From the NCBI RefSeq assembly GCF_013408245.1, contig NZ_JACBYS010000002.1, forward strand, positions 124,001 through 188,000: a stretch of 64,000 bases of DNA, written 5' to 3'. Positions 1-8,714 of this stretch are shown here, piece after piece (the stretch's first letter is position 1; every line of letters begins with the position of its first letter). A program made the position numbers and the translations under genes. This stretch comes from Duganella sp. 1224 (lineage in GTDB: Bacteria; Pseudomonadota; Gammaproteobacteria; Burkholderiales; Burkholderiaceae_D). The notes beneath the pieces are model-generated. The model did no database searches and had not been told where the DNA came from. It saw only the letters and a program-made list of their open reading frames with translations.

Positions 1-213
1 GCCGCCGTCCTTGGCCTCGTGCGAATTGAAATCGCAGTACGGGCATTTGCGCACGCACCACGGGAAGTGGATGTACAGCGACAGCGGCGGCAGCGCGGTC
101 AGGTTCAGCGCCCCGCCTTGCAGGTACTTGGCGGCGACGCCGGCGGCCTCGCTGATGTCGGCCGCTGGCTTGGTGCCGCCTGTGCCGGCGCCGACGATTT
201 TAATCGGGATCAT
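1..213 (-). CDS. hemW: HemW-type radical SAM heme chaperone (5' part only)
   Basis: Only the first 71 codons lie in the window; the gene runs off the left edge. HemW is a radical SAM protein that binds heme and hands it to respiratory enzymes; it was long misannotated as an oxygen-independent coproporphyrinogen oxidase. The visible N-terminus has a short leader and then the segment LYIHFPWCVRKCPYC, with cysteines 53, 57 and 60 forming the CxxxCxxC motif that holds the 4Fe-4S cluster. The extra C next to F in the PWC context is typical of the HemW/HemN family. The ATG overlaps the rdgB stop by four bases (ATGA), so the two are translationally coupled. The leader before the radical SAM core is about 40 residues longer than in many HemW proteins, so an internal start cannot be excluded. 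Confidence 0.88.
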   Translation of the reverse strand, partial: MIPIKIVGAGTGGTKPAADISEAAGVAAKYLQGGALNLTALPPLSLYIHFPWCVRKCPYCDFNSHEAKDGG

Positions 214-794
214 TTCAGTTTCTCTACCAGGGCGCGCAAGGCCTGGCCGCGGTGCGACAAGGCGTTTTTCTGTTCCGGCGCCAGTTCGGCGACGCATTTG
301 CCGAGCGATGGAATGAAGAAGTAGGGATCGTAGCCGAAGCCGCCATCGCCGCGCGGCGTGTCGACCATGACGCCGTTCCAGCGGCCATCGGCGATGATGG
401 GCTGCGGATCGTCGGCGTGGCGCACGAACACCAGCACGCAGTAGTAGTAGGCGGACTTGTCGTCGTGTTGCGCCAGTTCGGCGATCATCTTTTCGTTGTT
501 GCGGGCGTCCGATTTCGGTTCGCCGGCGAAGCGCGCCGAGTAGACGCCAGGGGCGCCGCCCAGCGCGTTGACGCAGACGCCGGAATCGTCGGCCAGCGCC
601 GGCAGGCCGGTGATGCGCGCGGCGTGGCGGGCCTTCTGCAATGCATTTTCCACAAAGGTGTGAAAAGGCTCATCCGCTTCGGGGACGTTGTAGTCGCCCT
701 GGGCGTGGACATCGAAGCCGACGGTGGACAGGAGCTCGTTGAACTCCTTCAGTTTGCCCTTGTTGTTGGAGGCGAGGATCAGGCGTTGGGTCAT
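210..794 (-). CDS. rdgB: RdgB/HAM1 family XTP/dITP pyrophosphatase
   Basis: A 194-residue house-cleaning nucleotidase that hydrolyses dITP, XTP and related deaminated purine nucleotides to monophosphates, keeping them out of DNA and RNA. The N-terminal ASNNKGKLKEF motif and the ADDSGVCVNALGGAPGVYSA segment (around residues 68-87) are the substrate and metal binding signatures. Length matches the family. It lies downstream of rph in the same direction, about 127 bases away with a palindromic repeat between, and overlaps hemW by four bases. The rph-rdgB-hemW order is common in betaproteobacteria. Confidence 0.96.
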   Translation of the reverse strand: MTQRLILASNNKGKLKEFNELLSTVGFDVHAQGDYNVPEADEPFHTFVENALQKARHAARITGLPALADDSGVCVNALGGAPGVYSARFAGEPKSDARNNEKMIAELAQHDDKSAYYYCVLVFVRHADDPQPIIADGRWNGVMVDTPRGDGGFGYDPYFFIPSLGKCVAELAPEQKNALSHRGQALRALVEKLK

Positions 795-856
795 GGGTGT
801 GCGGGTTCAAAAAGTGGACAGCGGGCGTCATTTTAAACCGTTTACCCCGACCGGTC

Positions 857-886
857 GGGGTCTGACCCCGTACGGGGTCAGACCCC
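857..886. repeat. Palindromic REP-like element, copy 1
   Basis: A perfect 30-base palindrome whose half-site reads GGGGTCTGACCCCGT, centred on CGTACG, with each half itself containing the inverted pair GGGGTC/GACCCC. It sits between the 3' end of rph and the start of rdgB. Just upstream is another small palindrome (CCCCGACCGGTCGGGG, 845-860, sharing bases with this one) and just downstream CCCCACG/CGTGGGG, so the whole 845-900 stretch can fold extensively. Near-identical copies occur at 11346-11375 and 48820-48847, and a decayed one at 61499-61533. Confidence 0.85.
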
Positions 887-921
887 ACGTCGTGGGGGGG
901 TGCGGGGTGGAACTGTGCCGC

Positions 922-1659
922 TTACGCCGGAATCAAACCCAGGGTACGCTTCTGCAGCGTGATCAGATCGGCAATCCCCCCCTGCGCCAGGTCCAGCAGG
1001 CGGTTCATGCCGGCGCGGTCGAACGCCGCGCCTTCGGCCGTGCCCTGCACCTCGATGAAGTGGCCGGCGTCGGTCATCACCACGTTCATGTCGGTGTCGC
1101 AGTTGGAGTCTTCCACATAGTCCAGGTCCAGCACCGGCGTGCCCTGGTACACCCCCACCGAAATCGCCGCCACGAAATGCTTGAGCGGAATCGCCGGAAT
1201 CACGCCGCGCGCCACCAGCTTGGAGAAGGCGTCATACGCCGCCACCATCGCTCCGGTGATCGACGCCGTGCGGGTGCCGCCATCGGCCTGGATCACGTCG
1301 CAGTCCAGGTGCAGCGTGCGCTCGCCAAACGCCTCCAGGTCGAACGCCGCCCGCAGCGAACGGCCGATCAGGCGCTGAATCTCCTGCGTGCGGCCGGACT
1401 GCTTGCCCTTGGCCGCCTCGCGGTCCATGCGGCTGTGGGTGGAGCGCGGCAGCATGCCATATTCGGCGGTCAGCCAGCCCTGGCCCTTCCCTTTCAGGAA
1501 GCCCGGCACTTTCTCTTCAATGCTGGCGGTGCAAATCACCTTGGTGTCGCCGCATTCGATCAGCACCGCGCCTTCGGCGTGCTTGGTGTAGTCGCGGGTC
1601 AGGCGCAGGGTGCGCAGCGCGTCGACGGGACGGCCGCTAGGACGGGTTACAACGGTCAT
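922..1659 (-). CDS. rph: Ribonuclease PH
   Basis: A phosphorolytic 3'-5' exoribonuclease of 245 residues that trims tRNA 3' ends, acting as a hexameric ring in the cytoplasm. The N-terminus [17 protein letters not shown], the [15 protein letters not shown] block near residue 65-80, the [11 protein letters not shown] segment and the [16 protein letters not shown] phosphate-binding region are all diagnostic. An in-frame ATG lies 31 codons upstream, but homologues begin at MTVVTRP and a purine-rich GGAACA region precedes that ATG, so the shorter start was chosen. It follows the PP2C phosphatase gene with a 10-base gap. Confidence 0.96.
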   Translation of the reverse strand: MTVVTRPSGRPVDALRTLRLTRDYTKHAEGAVLIECGDTKVICTASIEEKVPGFLKGKGQGWLTAEYGMLPRSTHSRMDREAAKGKQSGRTQEIQRLIGRSLRAAFDLEAFGERTLHLDCDVIQADGGTRTASITGAMVAAYDAFSKLVARGVIPAIPLKHFVAAISVGVYQGTPVLDLDYVEDSNCDTDMNVVMTDAGHFIEVQGTAEGAAFDRAGMNRLLDLAQGGIADLITLQKRTLGLIPA

Positions 1660-1669
1660 GCTGTGTTCC

Positions 1670-2632
1670 TTATTTGAGGAGGTGAGTGGATTTCTCGATC
1701 GCCCCGCGGATCTCCGCGATGGCTTTTTCAATGGCGTCGTCGTCGAAGGCATCCGCCTCGGACGGCGCGGCGGCCGCGTCGCGCGTGTCGCCCGTATCGC
1801 GCGTATCGCGGATGGTGGTGCTGTGCAGATCCTCCGGCATAGACTCGGTGGAAATCACGGTGGCCGTGATCGGCCCCATATCGTCCGCCACCGAACTGCC
1901 CTGCCACATGATGGCCAGCGCCGTGACGTTGTCGCTGGCGCCGCCCGCCGCCTTCAGCGCGGCCTGCAGTATATCCGGTACGGCGCGCACCACCGTCTGC
2001 GCTTGCATGCGGCGCGCCAGTTCGTCGTCCGGCAGCACCGACCACAATCCGTCGGAGCACAGCAGCAGCAGGTCGCCCGGCAGCACGCCGGCGGCGGCCG
2101 CCACCTCCACCTTGGGCGGCGTGTCGGCGCCGAGGCAGTTGAACAGCTTGTTGCGGTCCGGATGGGTGGCGCGCTCGGACGGCTGCGCCAGGCCTTTGGC
2201 GATCAGGCTCTCCACGTGCGAGTGGTCGCGCGTGCGCGCCAGGATCTGGCCGTCGCGCATCCAGTACAGGCGCGAGTCGCCGCAATGCGCCCAGGTGGCC
2301 GTGTTGTGCTGCACCAGGCAGGCGACGATGGTGGTGCGCGGCGCCTCCGGCAGCTGGTGGTCGGCGCGGTACTGGTGGATGTCGCGGTGGGCGGCATGAA
2401 AGGCCTCTTCCAGGAAGCGCTGCGGCTTCTTTACGTAGGGCTGGGCCTGCTGCTGGAACAGCGTGGAGATGGTCCGCAGCGCCACCGTGGCCGCCACTTC
2501 GCCGCGCAGGTGGCCACCCATGCCGTCGGCCAGCACCAGCAGCAGCGCGTCGCGCGTGAAGCTGTAGCCCATGCGATCCTGGTTGACCTTGCGGCCGCCG
2601 ATGTGGCTTTCCTGGTACACGGAGAATTGCAT
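1670..2632 (-). CDS. PP2C-family protein serine/threonine phosphatase
   Basis: A 320-residue metal-dependent phosphatase that should reverse the action of the kinase encoded just upstream. The motifs KVNQDR (near residue 16), [12 protein letters not shown] (about 37-48), [16 protein letters not shown] and the late [10 protein letters not shown] give the full set of PP2C metal-binding aspartates. The start MQFSVYQ follows a weak purine-rich site and sits 17 bases after the kinase stop. Beyond the catalytic domain (about 245 residues) is a low-complexity tail of about 75 residues with tandem R-D-T triplets (coded by 1775-1815) and an acidic stretch before a short C-terminal helix. The Thr-rich tail could be a phosphorylation target of the partner kinase; that is speculation. 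Stp/PrpC-like phosphatases usually lack such a tail. Confidence 0.93.
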   Translation of the reverse strand: MQFSVYQESHIGGRKVNQDRMGYSFTRDALLLVLADGMGGHLRGEVAATVALRTISTLFQQQAQPYVKKPQRFLEEAFHAAHRDIHQYRADHQLPEAPRTTIVACLVQHNTATWAHCGDSRLYWMRDGQILARTRDHSHVESLIAKGLAQPSERATHPDRNKLFNCLGADTPPKVEVAAAAGVLPGDLLLLCSDGLWSVLPDDELARRMQAQTVVRAVPDILQAALKAAGGASDNVTALAIMWQGSSVADDMGPITATVISTESMPEDLHSTTIRDTRDTGDTRDAAAAPSEADAFDDDAIEKAIAEIRGAIEKSTHLLK

Positions 2633-2649
2633 GTGTCGCTCCCTCTCGT

Positions 2650-3645
2650 CTAAACCAGCGTGTCCGGGCCGGCCTTGGCGCGCGCGGCGCTGCCGCCCAG
2701 CCGCCCGACCAGGCCACGCAGCTTGTCCAGCATGCCCGGCGGCGGCGGCGCCGGCAGCGCTGGCGGCGCGCTGGCCTGCAGCACCTTCTGCACCGCGAAC
2801 AGGCTTTGCGGCCGCTCCAGCGGCTCCACCGCCAGGCACCAGCGCACCAGCTGCAACAGCGCCGGCGAGTACTGGCCCTGCAGCTTGTCGAAGTGGCTGG
2901 CCATCTTGTCCTCGGCCTTGCGCTGGTCGGCCGGCTGCGGCGGCGAGCCGACCATGCAGGCAAACATGGCGGCGCCGATGCTGTAAATATCGGTCCACGG
3001 CCCCAGCCCGGTCTTGGCGTACAGCTCGGGCGGGGCGAAGCCGGGCGTGTACATCGGCGTCAGCGTCGGCATGTCGGTGTTGACGGTCTGGCGCGCGGCG
3101 CCGAAGTCCAGCAGCATCGGCGTGCCGTCGGTGCGCAGGTAGATATTGGCCGGTTTCAGGTCCAGGTGCAGCAGCTTGTTGGCGTGCACCTCGCGCAGCC
3201 CCTTGACCACCTGCGTGAAAATGGTGCGGATGAAGGCCTCGCCCACCTTGCTGCCGCGGGCGCGCTGGCGCTGGATGTGCTCCTGCAGCGAATGGCCGGA
3301 CTCGTAGGCCATCACCATGTACACGGTGTCGTGGGCGCGGAAGAAATTGAGCACGCTGACAACATTCGGATGGGAGATGCGCGCCAGCGCCCGGCCCTCC
3401 TCGAAAAAGCACTTGAGGCCGATGCGAAACACCGGCAGGTGCGCCTTGGCCACGGACGGCACCAGTTCGCCCTCGCGCCGCAAGGCCAGGGAACTGGGCA
3501 AATACTCCTTGATGGCCACCGCCACGCCATCACTGTCGTATGCAAGGTAAACAATACTGAACCCACCGGACGCAATTTTCTTTACAATGCGATATCCAGC
3601 AATTTCCAGACCATCTGGTAACGGGGCGTTGTTTTGTGCAGCCAT
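2650..3645 (-). CDS. Eukaryotic-like serine/threonine protein kinase
   Basis: A 331-residue cytoplasmic Hanks-type kinase. Visible features are the glycine loop IASGGFSIVYLAY (about residues 20-32), the VAIKEYLP lysine, the catalytic loop HLDLKPANIYL, the LLDFGAAR metal-binding motif, and the APPE segment closing the activation loop. The HRD arginine is replaced by leucine, so this is a non-RD kinase, which often does not need activation-loop phosphorylation. No membrane helix or PASTA repeats are seen; the roughly 60-residue tail is Ala/Pro/Gly-rich. An in-frame ATG 30 codons further up exists, but the MAAQNN start fits the family. It is paired with the PP2C gene downstream and divergent from yicC. 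The cellular substrates are unknown. Confidence 0.93.
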   Translation of the reverse strand: MAAQNNAPLPDGLEIAGYRIVKKIASGGFSIVYLAYDSDGVAVAIKEYLPSSLALRREGELVPSVAKAHLPVFRIGLKCFFEEGRALARISHPNVVSVLNFFRAHDTVYMVMAYESGHSLQEHIQRQRARGSKVGEAFIRTIFTQVVKGLREVHANKLLHLDLKPANIYLRTDGTPMLLDFGAARQTVNTDMPTLTPMYTPGFAPPELYAKTGLGPWTDIYSIGAAMFACMVGSPPQPADQRKAEDKMASHFDKLQGQYSPALLQLVRWCLAVEPLERPQSLFAVQKVLQASAPPALPAPPPPGMLDKLRGLVGRLGGSAARAKAGPDTLV

Positions 3646-3718
3646 ACGGTTCCTCGCCTCAACAACCGGATTGTGTGGATAAATCACTGTTTTGTAAAGA
3701 TTAAATCGGGGATATCCA

Positions 3719-4624
3719 TTGAGCATTTCCAGCATGACGGGCTACGCGGTCGCCACCAGTGAAAGTGCGGCGGGAACACTGACCATTGAAATCAAGAGCG
3801 TCAACTCGCGATTTTTGGACTTACAGTTTCGAATAAACGACGATTTGCGAGCGCTTGAACCCGATTTGCGCTCGGCCATCATGGGCGCCATCACGCGCGG
3901 CAAAGTCGAGTTGCGCCTGAGCTTCGGCCGCAAGGCAGCCACCGCCGGCACCCAGGCGCTGAACCTGCCATTGTTGACGGAATTGCAACGCCTGCAAGGC
4001 GAGGTGGGCACGCTGTTCCCCGGCGTGCAAACGATGTCAGTCGCTGAGCTGCTGCGCTGGCCCGGTGTCATCGAAGAGGCGCAGATCGGCCAGGAGTCGC
4101 TGCAGGCCGACGTCGCCATCCTCGCCGGCCGCACCATCGAGGCCTTTGTGCAGAGCCGCCAGCGCGAGGGCGCGGCGCTGGAAGCCATGCTGATCTCGCG
4201 CATCGAGGCCATGGAAGCGATCGTCAAGCGCATCACGCCGCTGATTCCGCAGGTGGTGGCGGCGTTCCAGCAGAAGGCCGTGGAGCGCATGCAGGACGCG
4301 CTGGGCCTGGCTTGCCAGGGCTCGAATTCGGCGCTGTCGCGCCAGGACGCGCTGGAGCGCATCCGCCAGGAGGTGATCCTGTACGGCATCCGCATCGACG
4401 TGGCCGAGGAGCTGGGCCGCCTGTCGGCACACTTGACCGAGACCCGCCACATCCTCAAGAAAGGCGGCCAGGTCGGCAAGCGCCTGGACTTCATGATGCA
4501 GGAACTGAACCGCGAGGCCAACACGCTGGGCGCCAAGGCCTCGGTCAAGGAACTGGCCGACGCGTCGATGGAGCTGAAGCTGCTGATCGAGCAGATGCGC
4601 GAACAGGTGCAGAACCTGGAGTAA
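3719..4624 (+). CDS. yicC: YicC family endoribonuclease
   Basis: A 301-residue YicC protein (N-terminal YicC domain, C-terminal DUF1732). Members are RNA endonucleases involved in small RNA turnover and stationary-phase survival. The start region SISSMTGYAVATSES, the EIKSVNSRFLDLQFRI motif (about 22-38) and the C-terminal KRLDFMMQELNREANTLGAKA block are characteristic. The chosen start is TTG at 3719, since homologues carry a few residues ahead of SMTGYA; the alternative is the ATG at 3734. In many betaproteobacteria yicC lies next to gmk; here about 3.4 kb of other genes separates them. Confidence 0.93.
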   Translation: MSISSMTGYAVATSESAAGTLTIEIKSVNSRFLDLQFRINDDLRALEPDLRSAIMGAITRGKVELRLSFGRKAATAGTQALNLPLLTELQRLQGEVGTLFPGVQTMSVAELLRWPGVIEEAQIGQESLQADVAILAGRTIEAFVQSRQREGAALEAMLISRIEAMEAIVKRITPLIPQVVAAFQQKAVERMQDALGLACQGSNSALSRQDALERIRQEVILYGIRIDVAEELGRLSAHLTETRHILKKGGQVGKRLDFMMQELNREANTLGAKASVKELADASMELKLLIEQMREQVQNLE

Positions 4625-4631
4625 ATCATCG

Positions 4632-4656
4632 AAAAGGAGCCGCGGCTCCTTTTTTT
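4632..4656 (+). terminator. Rho-independent terminator after yicC
   Basis: AAAAGGAGCC-GC-GGCTCCTTTTTTT forms a GC hairpin of six pairs with a two-base centre, followed by seven or more T residues, eight bases past the yicC stop. The A-rich left side means it could also serve the convergent small gene. Confidence 0.85.
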
Positions 4657-4670
4657 ATGCCCGCCGGCGT

Positions 4671-4910
4671 CTACAGGAAGGTCAGGTCCATGCCCAGCAC
4701 CTTGATCAGCGCAAAGGTGAACAGCGCCAGCCCCAGCAGCGACGCCAGGAACAGCGCAGCCACCTTGCCGCCCGCGCGCAGCACCGCGCGCGCCTCCTCC
4801 TTCCTGCCCTTCCGCCCCTGGTCGTAATGCCATTTGACGGCGTAGAACATGCCCGTGCTGAGCACGCCGAATTTAAAGACCACAAACACCACCGGTATCC
4901 AATCAATCAT
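4671..4910 (-). CDS. Small two-helix membrane protein, function unknown
   Basis: A 79-residue protein with two hydrophobic segments: about residues 4-24 (IPVVFVVFKFGVLSTGMFYAV) and about 50-75 (VAALFLASLLGLALFTFALI), joined by a highly basic loop (DQGRKGRKEEARAVLR). By the positive-inside rule both ends would be outside and the loop cytoplasmic. It resembles no named family I can identify. It is convergent with yicC and divergent from the MocR-type regulator. Confidence 0.7.
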   Translation of the reverse strand: MIDWIPVVFVVFKFGVLSTGMFYAVKWHYDQGRKGRKEEARAVLRAGGKVAALFLASLLGLALFTFALIKVLGMDLTFL

Positions 4911-4980
4911 TTTGCGCCTCGCTAGACACTCTCCATGTAAGGCATACTACTCAAAAGCAATATCCATACATTGAGACAAA

Positions 4981-6390
4981 ATGTCCCAGTCAAGACCCAT
5001 ACAAGACGCCGCGCCGCCGCCCTGGCCACCGCGCCTGGCCGCGCAGGGCGGGCCGCGTTTCCTGCAGATCGCTGACGCCTTGCAGGCGGCGCTGGCGGAC
5101 GGCGCGCTGAAGCCGGGCGACCGCCTGCCGCCGCAGCGCCAGCTGGCGGCGCAGCTGCAGGTCGACCTGACCACGGTCACCCGCGCCTACGACGAGGCGC
5201 GGCGTCGCAACCTGCTGGAGGGGCGCGGCGCGCGCGGCACCTACGTCGCCGCGCCGAAAGCCGAGCTGACCCCGGTCCTGGACCTGAGCATGAACACCCC
5301 GCCGCCACCCGATGGCGTCGACTTCGACGACCTGCTGAAACAGGGACTGTCGCAAGTGCTGATGCGGGCGGATAACGAATTGCTGATGACCTATCACCTG
5401 GCCGGGGGCAGCGATGCCGACCGCCAGGCCGGCGCCCGCTGGCTGGCGCCGATGTTCGGGCCGCTGGATGGGCGGCAGGTGGTGGTCTGTCCCGGCGCGC
5501 AGGCGGCGATCGCCGCGTTGATGCTGGCGCTGACGGCGCCGGGCGACGTCATCCTGGCCGAGCCCATGAGCTATCCCGGGCTGCGCGCCGCCGCCGCGCA
5601 GTTCGGCCGGCGCGTCGTTGCCGTGGAAGCGGATCGGCACGGCATGCTGCCCGGCATGCTGGAGCAAGCGTGCCGCCGGCACCAGCCGGCGCTGGTGTAT
5701 CTCAATCCGACCTTGCACAATCCCACCGCCGTCACCATGCCGGAACACCGGCGCCAGGAGATCGCCGCCGTGGCCAGGCGCTGCCGGGTGCGCATCATCG
5801 AGGACGATCCCTACTGGCTGCTCGCCGCCGCCCCGCCGCCGCCGCTCGCCACGCTGGCGCCGGAGCATACCTATTACATTTCCACGCTGTCGAAATGCCT
5901 GACGCCGGGCCTGCGCATCGCCTTCGTGCTGATACGCGATGCGCGCGAACGCGAACGTTTCCTGGCCGCGCTGCGGTCGTTCGCGCTGATGGCGGCGCCG
6001 CTGACGGCCGCGCTGGCCACGCAGTGGATCCTCGATGGCTCGGCGGACCGCTTGCGGGAAGGCGTGCGCAGCGAGGCGCGCCTGCGCCACCGGATGGCGC
6101 GCGATGTGCTGGCGGGGCGCTACGCCGGCGCCGGCGACGGCCTGCACGTGTGGCTGGAATTGCCGGCCTATTGGGACTCGGCGCGGCTGGCGCGGGCAGC
6201 GGAGCGCGAAGGCATCGCCGTCACGCCGGCGCAAGCCTTCGCCGCCGGCGATGGCGGCGTCAACGCCATCCGCGTCTCCCTGGGCAGCATGCAGGACCGC
6301 GAGCGCCTGCGGGCGGGCCTGCGGCGGCTGTCGCTGCTGCTGGCGCGCCGGCCCGGCGACGCCGACGAGATTATCCACATACAGGAATAA
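4981..6390 (+). CDS. MocR-type GntR/aminotransferase-like transcriptional regulator
   Basis: A 469-residue fusion of an N-terminal GntR winged helix (residues 20-90, with LKPGDRLPPQRQLAAQLQVD and TVTRAYDEAR) to a fold-type I aminotransferase-like domain. The PLP lysine is K305 in ISTLSKCLTPGLRIAF; the YLNPTLHNPT and EDDPYW segments are further PLP-pocket landmarks. MocR regulators such as PdxR and GabR sense amines or PLP and usually control a neighbouring gene. The likely local targets are the SnoaL-like gene 82 bases downstream on the same strand, or the divergent small membrane gene. The effector is not predictable from sequence. Confidence 0.93.
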   Translation: MSQSRPIQDAAPPPWPPRLAAQGGPRFLQIADALQAALADGALKPGDRLPPQRQLAAQLQVDLTTVTRAYDEARRRNLLEGRGARGTYVAAPKAELTPVLDLSMNTPPPPDGVDFDDLLKQGLSQVLMRADNELLMTYHLAGGSDADRQAGARWLAPMFGPLDGRQVVVCPGAQAAIAALMLALTAPGDVILAEPMSYPGLRAAAAQFGRRVVAVEADRHGMLPGMLEQACRRHQPALVYLNPTLHNPTAVTMPEHRRQEIAAVARRCRVRIIEDDPYWLLAAAPPPPLATLAPEHTYYISTLSKCLTPGLRIAFVLIRDARERERFLAALRSFALMAAPLTAALATQWILDGSADRLREGVRSEARLRHRMARDVLAGRYAGAGDGLHVWLELPAYWDSARLARAAEREGIAVTPAQAFAAGDGGVNAIRVSLGSMQDRERLRAGLRRLSLLLARRPGDADEIIHIQE

Positions 6391-6472
6391 ACATTTCGTC
6401 TTTAGCCGATTTATTCAATAATCGACTGGCGCTACAGTGTGTCCATTCCAACTTACTTCCGAAAGGGACATC

Positions 6473-6859
6473 ATGAAAAACGCTAGCCAACTGCTGCATG
6501 CCTACCTGGCCAACATCCAGGACCCCGCCGCCGCCGCCGCACTGTTCGCCGAGGACGGCCTGCTGGAACTGCCGTCGCTGGGCCCGCAAGTGCAAGCGAC
6601 CGGCCCCGCCGCGATCGAAGGCTTCATCGGCGGCCTGCTGAAAAAAGTACCGGATTTCCGCTTCAAGGATGTGCGGCTGTACATCGAAACCGAGGACAAG
6701 GTGTTCGGCGAATACAGCGTGGAAGCGCTGGTGCCGTCGACCGGCAAGGTCTACAAGCAAACCTACGCCGGCCTGCTGGTGGCCGAGAACGGCAAGATCA
6801 AGCACCTGCGCGAAGCACTCGACACCCTGGCCGCCGCCAAGGCCTTCAGCGCGGACTAA
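6473..6859 (+). CDS. SnoaL-like / NTF2-fold protein
   Basis: A 128-residue protein with the cone-shaped NTF2-like pattern: an N-terminal helix (SQLLHAYLANIQD), an LFAEDGLLELPSLG strand region, and alternating strands ending in YAGLLVAENGKIKHLREALD. Members include polyketide cyclases, ketosteroid-isomerase-like enzymes and non-catalytic ligand binders, so no reaction can be assigned. The ATG is preceded by GAAAGGGACATC. An earlier in-frame ATG at 6437 has no ribosome site. It follows the MocR-type regulator and may be its target. Confidence 0.8.
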   Translation: MKNASQLLHAYLANIQDPAAAAALFAEDGLLELPSLGPQVQATGPAAIEGFIGGLLKKVPDFRFKDVRLYIETEDKVFGEYSVEALVPSTGKVYKQTYAGLLVAENGKIKHLREALDTLAAAKAFSAD

Positions 6860-6880
6860 ACGGCTAGCCTGGCGGCGCGT

Positions 6881-7168
6881 TTACAGCACCTGGTTCAGCT
6901 TGAGGATCTGGATGTCGGCCTTGCCGCCGATGGCTTGCACCAGCGCCTGGAAGTGCGGCGTGGCTTCGTGGGCGGCCAGCGCGGCTTCGTCGCGCCAGGC
7001 TTCCAGCATCACGTGGTTGCGGTGGTTGCCGAGGTCGATATTGAGGTCGTAGCGCAGGCAGCCGGCTTCCGCGCGGCTGGGCGGCACCACCCGCTCCAGC
7101 GCCTCGCGCACCACTTCTTCATTGCCCTCCCTGGCGGTGATGGTGGCGACGACGATCAGATCTTTCAT
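6881..7168 (-). CDS. Antibiotic biosynthesis monooxygenase (ABM) family protein, putative quinol monooxygenase
   Basis: A 95-residue dimeric alpha/beta-barrel (ferredoxin-like) protein of the YgiN/ABM family. The start MKDLIVVATITAREGNE, the SRAEAGCLRYDLNID block and the VMLEAWRDEAALAAHEATPHF segment follow the family pattern, including the E-x-W-x-D/S and H...HF residues that line the pocket. Relatives act as cofactor-free quinol oxygenases; the substrate here is not known. It is convergent with the SnoaL-like gene and divergent from the DUF72 gene. Confidence 0.88.
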   Translation of the reverse strand: MKDLIVVATITAREGNEEVVREALERVVPPSRAEAGCLRYDLNIDLGNHRNHVMLEAWRDEAALAAHEATPHFQALVQAIGGKADIQILKLNQVL

Positions 7169-7218
7169 GGTATATCCCTGTTGTAGACGTAAAACCCGAT
7201 ACTATCAGGAGACGCAAG

Positions 7219-7962
7219 ATGGCGCAGATCAGGGCTGGCATCGGCGGCTGGGACTTCGCTCCCTGGCGCGACACCTTTTATCCCAAGGACGTGCCGATCA
7301 AGAAGCAGCTGGAATACGCCAGCACGCAGGTGAACAGCATCGAAATCAACGGCACCTTTTACCGCAGCGCCAAGCCGGAGCATTTCGCCAGCTGGGCGGC
7401 CAAGACGCCGGACGATTTCGTGTTCTCGGTCAAGGCCACGCGCTACGCCACCAACCGCAAGGTGCTGGCCGAGGCCGGCGAATCGATCGAGCGCTTCATG
7501 AACAGCGGCCTGACCGAACTGGGCGACAAGCTCGGCCCCATCCTGTGGCAACTGGCCGCCACCAAGCAGTTCGACGCCGACGACATCGCGGCCTTCTTCA
7601 AGCTGCTGCCGGCCAAACTGGGCAAGCGCAAGCTGCAGCACGTGCTGGACGCCCGCCACGACAGCTTCCTCAACGACGATTACTTCAAGCTGGCGCGCCA
7701 GCACAAGGTCGCCACCGTCATCACCGATGCGCCCAAATTCCCGCACGTCGACGAGCTGACCGGCGATTTCGTCTACGCCCGCCTGATGGACGCGCAGAGC
7801 GACATCGACACCGGCTACCCCAAGGCGGCGCTGCAGCAGTGGGCCAAGCAGGCGCATGCGTGGCAGCAGCAGGCCAGGTCCGGCCAGGTCTACGTGTATT
7901 TCATCAACGGCGCCAAGGAGCGGGCGCCGGCGGCGGCCAGGCACTTCCTCTCCTTGCTGTAA
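7219..7962 (+). CDS. DUF72 family protein (YecE-like)
   Basis: A 247-residue TIM-barrel-like DUF72 protein. The N-terminus IRAGIGGWDFAPWRDTFYP, the INGTFYRS motif (about residue 46), FSVKATRYATNRK and the late YVYFINGAKERAPAAA are all family landmarks. The biochemical role of DUF72 is not established. The start is preceded by AGGAGACGCAAG. It lies just before gmk in the same direction, within the block that separates yicC from gmk. Confidence 0.9.
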   Translation: MAQIRAGIGGWDFAPWRDTFYPKDVPIKKQLEYASTQVNSIEINGTFYRSAKPEHFASWAAKTPDDFVFSVKATRYATNRKVLAEAGESIERFMNSGLTELGDKLGPILWQLAATKQFDADDIAAFFKLLPAKLGKRKLQHVLDARHDSFLNDDYFKLARQHKVATVITDAPKFPHVDELTGDFVYARLMDAQSDIDTGYPKAALQQWAKQAHAWQQQARSGQVYVYFINGAKERAPAAARHFLSLL

Positions 7963-8045
7963 ATTGAGCTGCCGTCGTTGCTCTTGGTAAAATACGTCTT
8001 TGGGCGACGGATCAAGCCGCCCGCTGACGTTTTTGAAAGATCAAC

Positions 8046-8684
8046 ATGAGCTCAACCAACGGATTTTCAGGCAGCCTGTTCGTCGTCGCGGCGCCGTCGG
8101 GCGCCGGCAAGTCGACGCTGGTGAATGCGCTGCTGGCCAAGGAACCGACCATCAAGCTGTCGATTTCCACCACCACCCGCGCGCCGCGTCCGGGCGAAAC
8201 CCACGGCAAGGAATACTACTTCACCACGGCGGACGATTTCGTCGCCCGTGCGCAGAACGGCGAGTTCCTGGAGTGGGCCGAAGTGCACGGCAATTACTAC
8301 GGCACCTCGCGCCTGATGGTGGAACAACAGATGAAAACCGGCACCGACGTGCTGCTGGAAATCGACTGGCAGGGCGCGCGCCAGGTCAAGAAGCTGTTCC
8401 CGCAGGCGGCCGGCATTTTCATCCTGCCGCCATCGATCGCCGCGCTCGAGGAACGCCTGAAAAAACGCGCCACCGACGAGCCGCACGTGATCACCAAACG
8501 GCTGCTGGCGGCGGGCGGCGAAATCGCCCACGCGCCCGAGTTCGAGTATGCTATTATCAACGAAGAATTCGACGTCGCGCTGTCGGAACTGACCGCGATT
8601 ATCCGAGCGGCCCGTTGCCGGTTTGCGCAACAAGCGGCGCGCAACGCCTCGCTCTTTGCCCAGTTGGGTATCCACGCTGAATAA
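8046..8684 (+). CDS. gmk: Guanylate kinase
   Basis: A 212-residue nucleotide kinase that converts GMP and ATP to GDP and ADP, feeding GTP and (p)ppGpp pools. The P-loop APSGAGKST (about residues 16-24), [11 protein letters not shown], the YYFTT GMP-binding region and [15 protein letters not shown] are canonical. A purine-rich GAAAGATCAAC precedes the ATG. It leads a gmk-rpoZ-spoT string that is conserved in proteobacteria and couples guanine nucleotide supply with stringent-response enzymes. Confidence 0.97.
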   Translation: MSSTNGFSGSLFVVAAPSGAGKSTLVNALLAKEPTIKLSISTTTRAPRPGETHGKEYYFTTADDFVARAQNGEFLEWAEVHGNYYGTSRLMVEQQMKTGTDVLLEIDWQGARQVKKLFPQAAGIFILPPSIAALEERLKKRATDEPHVITKRLLAAGGEIAHAPEFEYAIINEEFDVALSELTAIIRAARCRFAQQAARNASLFAQLGIHAE

Positions 8685-8714
8685 CAGAACAAACAAGATT
8701 TTTAGGAGTTTTAG

